Positions 6,186 through 7,106 of a DNA stretch of 7,106 nt are shown here, piece after piece (position 1 is the first letter of the stretch; each line of letters begins with the position of its first letter). Source of the DNA: Corallincola sp. (GTDB lineage: Bacteria > Pseudomonadota > Gammaproteobacteria > Enterobacterales > Neiellaceae); the NCBI GenBank assembly GCA_017998495.1, contig JAGOCY010000069.1, positions 1 through 7,106 of the forward strand. Direction: 5' to 3'. A program made the position numbers and the translations under genes. The notes below the pieces were generated by a model. The model saw only the letters and a program-made list of their open reading frames with translations, was not told where the DNA came from and ran no database searches.

Positions 6186-7106
6186 CTATTGATGGCTGCG
6201 TTGCATGGTCCGCCACTGGCTGACGCCGATGGCAATCACGGCAACGGCAGCCAGCACCAGTGCCGCGATCAGCAACAGCTTGAGCCAGGGGAAGGGGGTG
6301 GCGATGGCCCGCATCTCAACCTCACCGAGGGCAACCAGTGGCAGCTGGTAGTCGCCTTTGGGCAGCAGGCTGCTGATGCTGGTGGCCGGGTTCTGCCACT
6401 GCTGGCCATAGGCGAGGTAGTAGGGGCCGGGGCCGGTAGGCAGGAACAGATAAGGGCGAACCCGCCAGCCCCATTGCCATTCGCCCTGCGGCAGCGGGGC
6501 GCTGTGGTGCAGCTCGATCAGGGTCGAGGCGGGTAAGGTCAGCGGGTGGTTAGCCAGGGTCTCGCTGGTGGTGCGGTAGATGTTCCAACGCCCCAGTTCG
6601 CGCTTGGGCTCAGTGCTACTGGTCAGCTCGATAGTGGCGGCAAACATGCCGCCCGTGCTGTGGTAGCGCAGGCTGGTGGCGGTGGTGGGCGGTGTGGTCA
6701 GGCGCAGGCTACGACCATCCTTGAGCGGCTCGCTGTGGGCCGGCGCCCATACCTCCAGCAGCGGCAGCTGTGGCCGTACCTTGAGGGTGACACTGGTCAG
6801 GCTGGGGGCGCTTAGCTTGTCGCGCGGCTGATGGGTCAACAGCAGGTAACGGTTACGCTGGCCACTCAGGGGCACCTGCTGCCGGGCTTCGCTCAGATTG
6901 GCGGCGGTGGGGGGCAGGGTGGCGCTGCCGCGCGGATACCAGTCGCTGAGGTTATTGCTGACACTGACCTCAAGCAGGCTGTGGGTGCCTTGGCCCCAGA
7001 CCAGCTCCAGCTCCTGCATCTCGCCTTCAGCCTCGGGTGGTACTTCCAGTAGCCAGCGGGCGACGGGCGGCTGGTTGTCCTGGGGCTGGCCGAGACGCAC
7101 CACCAG
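6186..7106 (-). CDS. Probable DUF3999 family membrane-anchored protein, C-terminal part (5' end outside window)
   Basis: A frame on the - strand is open from the right edge to a TAG at 6188-6186, showing 306 residues. The first visible codon is CTG, so the start lies beyond the window; the GTG at 7103-7101 is only the first possible start inside it. Most of the protein is strand-rich and polar, with features such as ELVWGQGTHSLLEVSVSNNL and RYLLLTHQPRDKLSAPSL. Near the C-terminus comes GPYYLAYGQQWQNP, then LLPKGDYQLPLVALGEVE. One hydrophobic segment of about 21 residues (6222-6284) precedes an 11-residue basic tail ending MQRSHQ. This plan resembles the DUF3999 family, which has an exported beta-rich domain and a C-terminal membrane anchor and no known function. 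The family call is from remembered resemblance, not a search. The gene is convergent with der and shares its terminator. It could belong to an operon beyond the edge; DUF3999 genes are often found beside a multi-spanning DUF2339 membrane protein. Confidence 0.65.
   Translation of the reverse strand: MVVRLGQPQDNQPPVARWLLEVPPEAEGEMQELELVWGQGTHSLLEVSVSNNLSDWYPRGSATLPPTAANLSEARQQVPLSGQRNRYLLLTHQPRDKLSAPSLTSVTLKVRPQLPLLEVWAPAHSEPLKDGRSLRLTTPPTTATSLRYHSTGGMFAATIELTSSTEPKRELGRWNIYRTTSETLANHPLTLPASTLIELHHSAPLPQGEWQWGWRVRPYLFLPTGPGPYYLAYGQQWQNPATSISSLLPKGDYQLPLVALGEVEMRAIATPFPWLKLLLIAALVLAAVAVIAIGVSQWRTMQRSHQ

Noticed and set aside
6189..7052. Three + strand open frames opposite the convergent gene (115, 89 and 73 codons)
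   Set aside because: They are glycine/glutamine-rich shadows of the - strand gene. They lie downstream of a strong terminator with no promoter, and the - strand frame is the one open over the whole region with a sensible membrane anchor.
1..7106. Mobile elements, CRISPR arrays, tRNA or rRNA genes, toxin-antitoxin or defence systems
   Set aside because: I saw no transposase or integrase motif, inverted-repeat ends, spaced direct repeats, tRNA-like fold or small two-gene module. The region is almost fully occupied by conserved housekeeping genes.

Overview
The window is a compact, G+C-rich stretch of gammaproteobacterial chromosome. It carries the conserved housekeeping block rodZ (3' end) - ispG - hisS - yfgM - bamB - der, all on the + strand. 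A convergent gene on the - strand, open at the right edge, probably encodes a DUF3999-family membrane-anchored protein. The gene order and protein sequences match the block known from Escherichia coli, including lengths and catalytic residue numbers. The high G+C and the DUF3999 neighbour suggest a G+C-rich relative such as the Aeromonas/Oceanimonas group, but the genus is inference.

Layout. Positions 1-158 are the end of rodZ (cell-shape protein), which overlaps ispG (MEP isoprenoid pathway) by one base. ispG ends at an intrinsic terminator. A sigma70-type promoter with a perfect TATAAT -10 box follows at once and should drive hisS (histidyl-tRNA synthetase). yfgM (inner-membrane, periplasmic TPR-like protein) follows after 9 bases, and bamB (outer-membrane assembly lipoprotein) starts almost on the yfgM stop codon. 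A strong hairpin with a poor U-tract separates bamB from der (double-GTPase ribosome assembly factor). A 13-bp bidirectional terminator then ends both der and the convergent gene.

How the genes fit together. The products serve separate essential or near-essential functions: cell shape, isoprenoid precursors, tRNA charging, envelope protein handling and 50S ribosome assembly. hisS-yfgM-bamB, probably with der by read-through, form one transcription unit. YfgM and BamB both act on envelope proteins. rodZ-ispG is the tail of a separate upstream unit.

For four genes the biologically sensible start lies inside the longest open frame: hisS GTG 1373, yfgM GTG 2660, bamB ATG 3331 and der ATG 4565. 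The hisS case matters most, because the longer frame starts inside the promoter -10 box.

I found no mobile element, CRISPR array, structural RNA gene, defence system or other candidate new system. No stretch over 100 bases lacks a gene. The observations below are modest: start corrections, promoter architecture, an enlarged acidic Der linker and an uncharacterised convergent gene.
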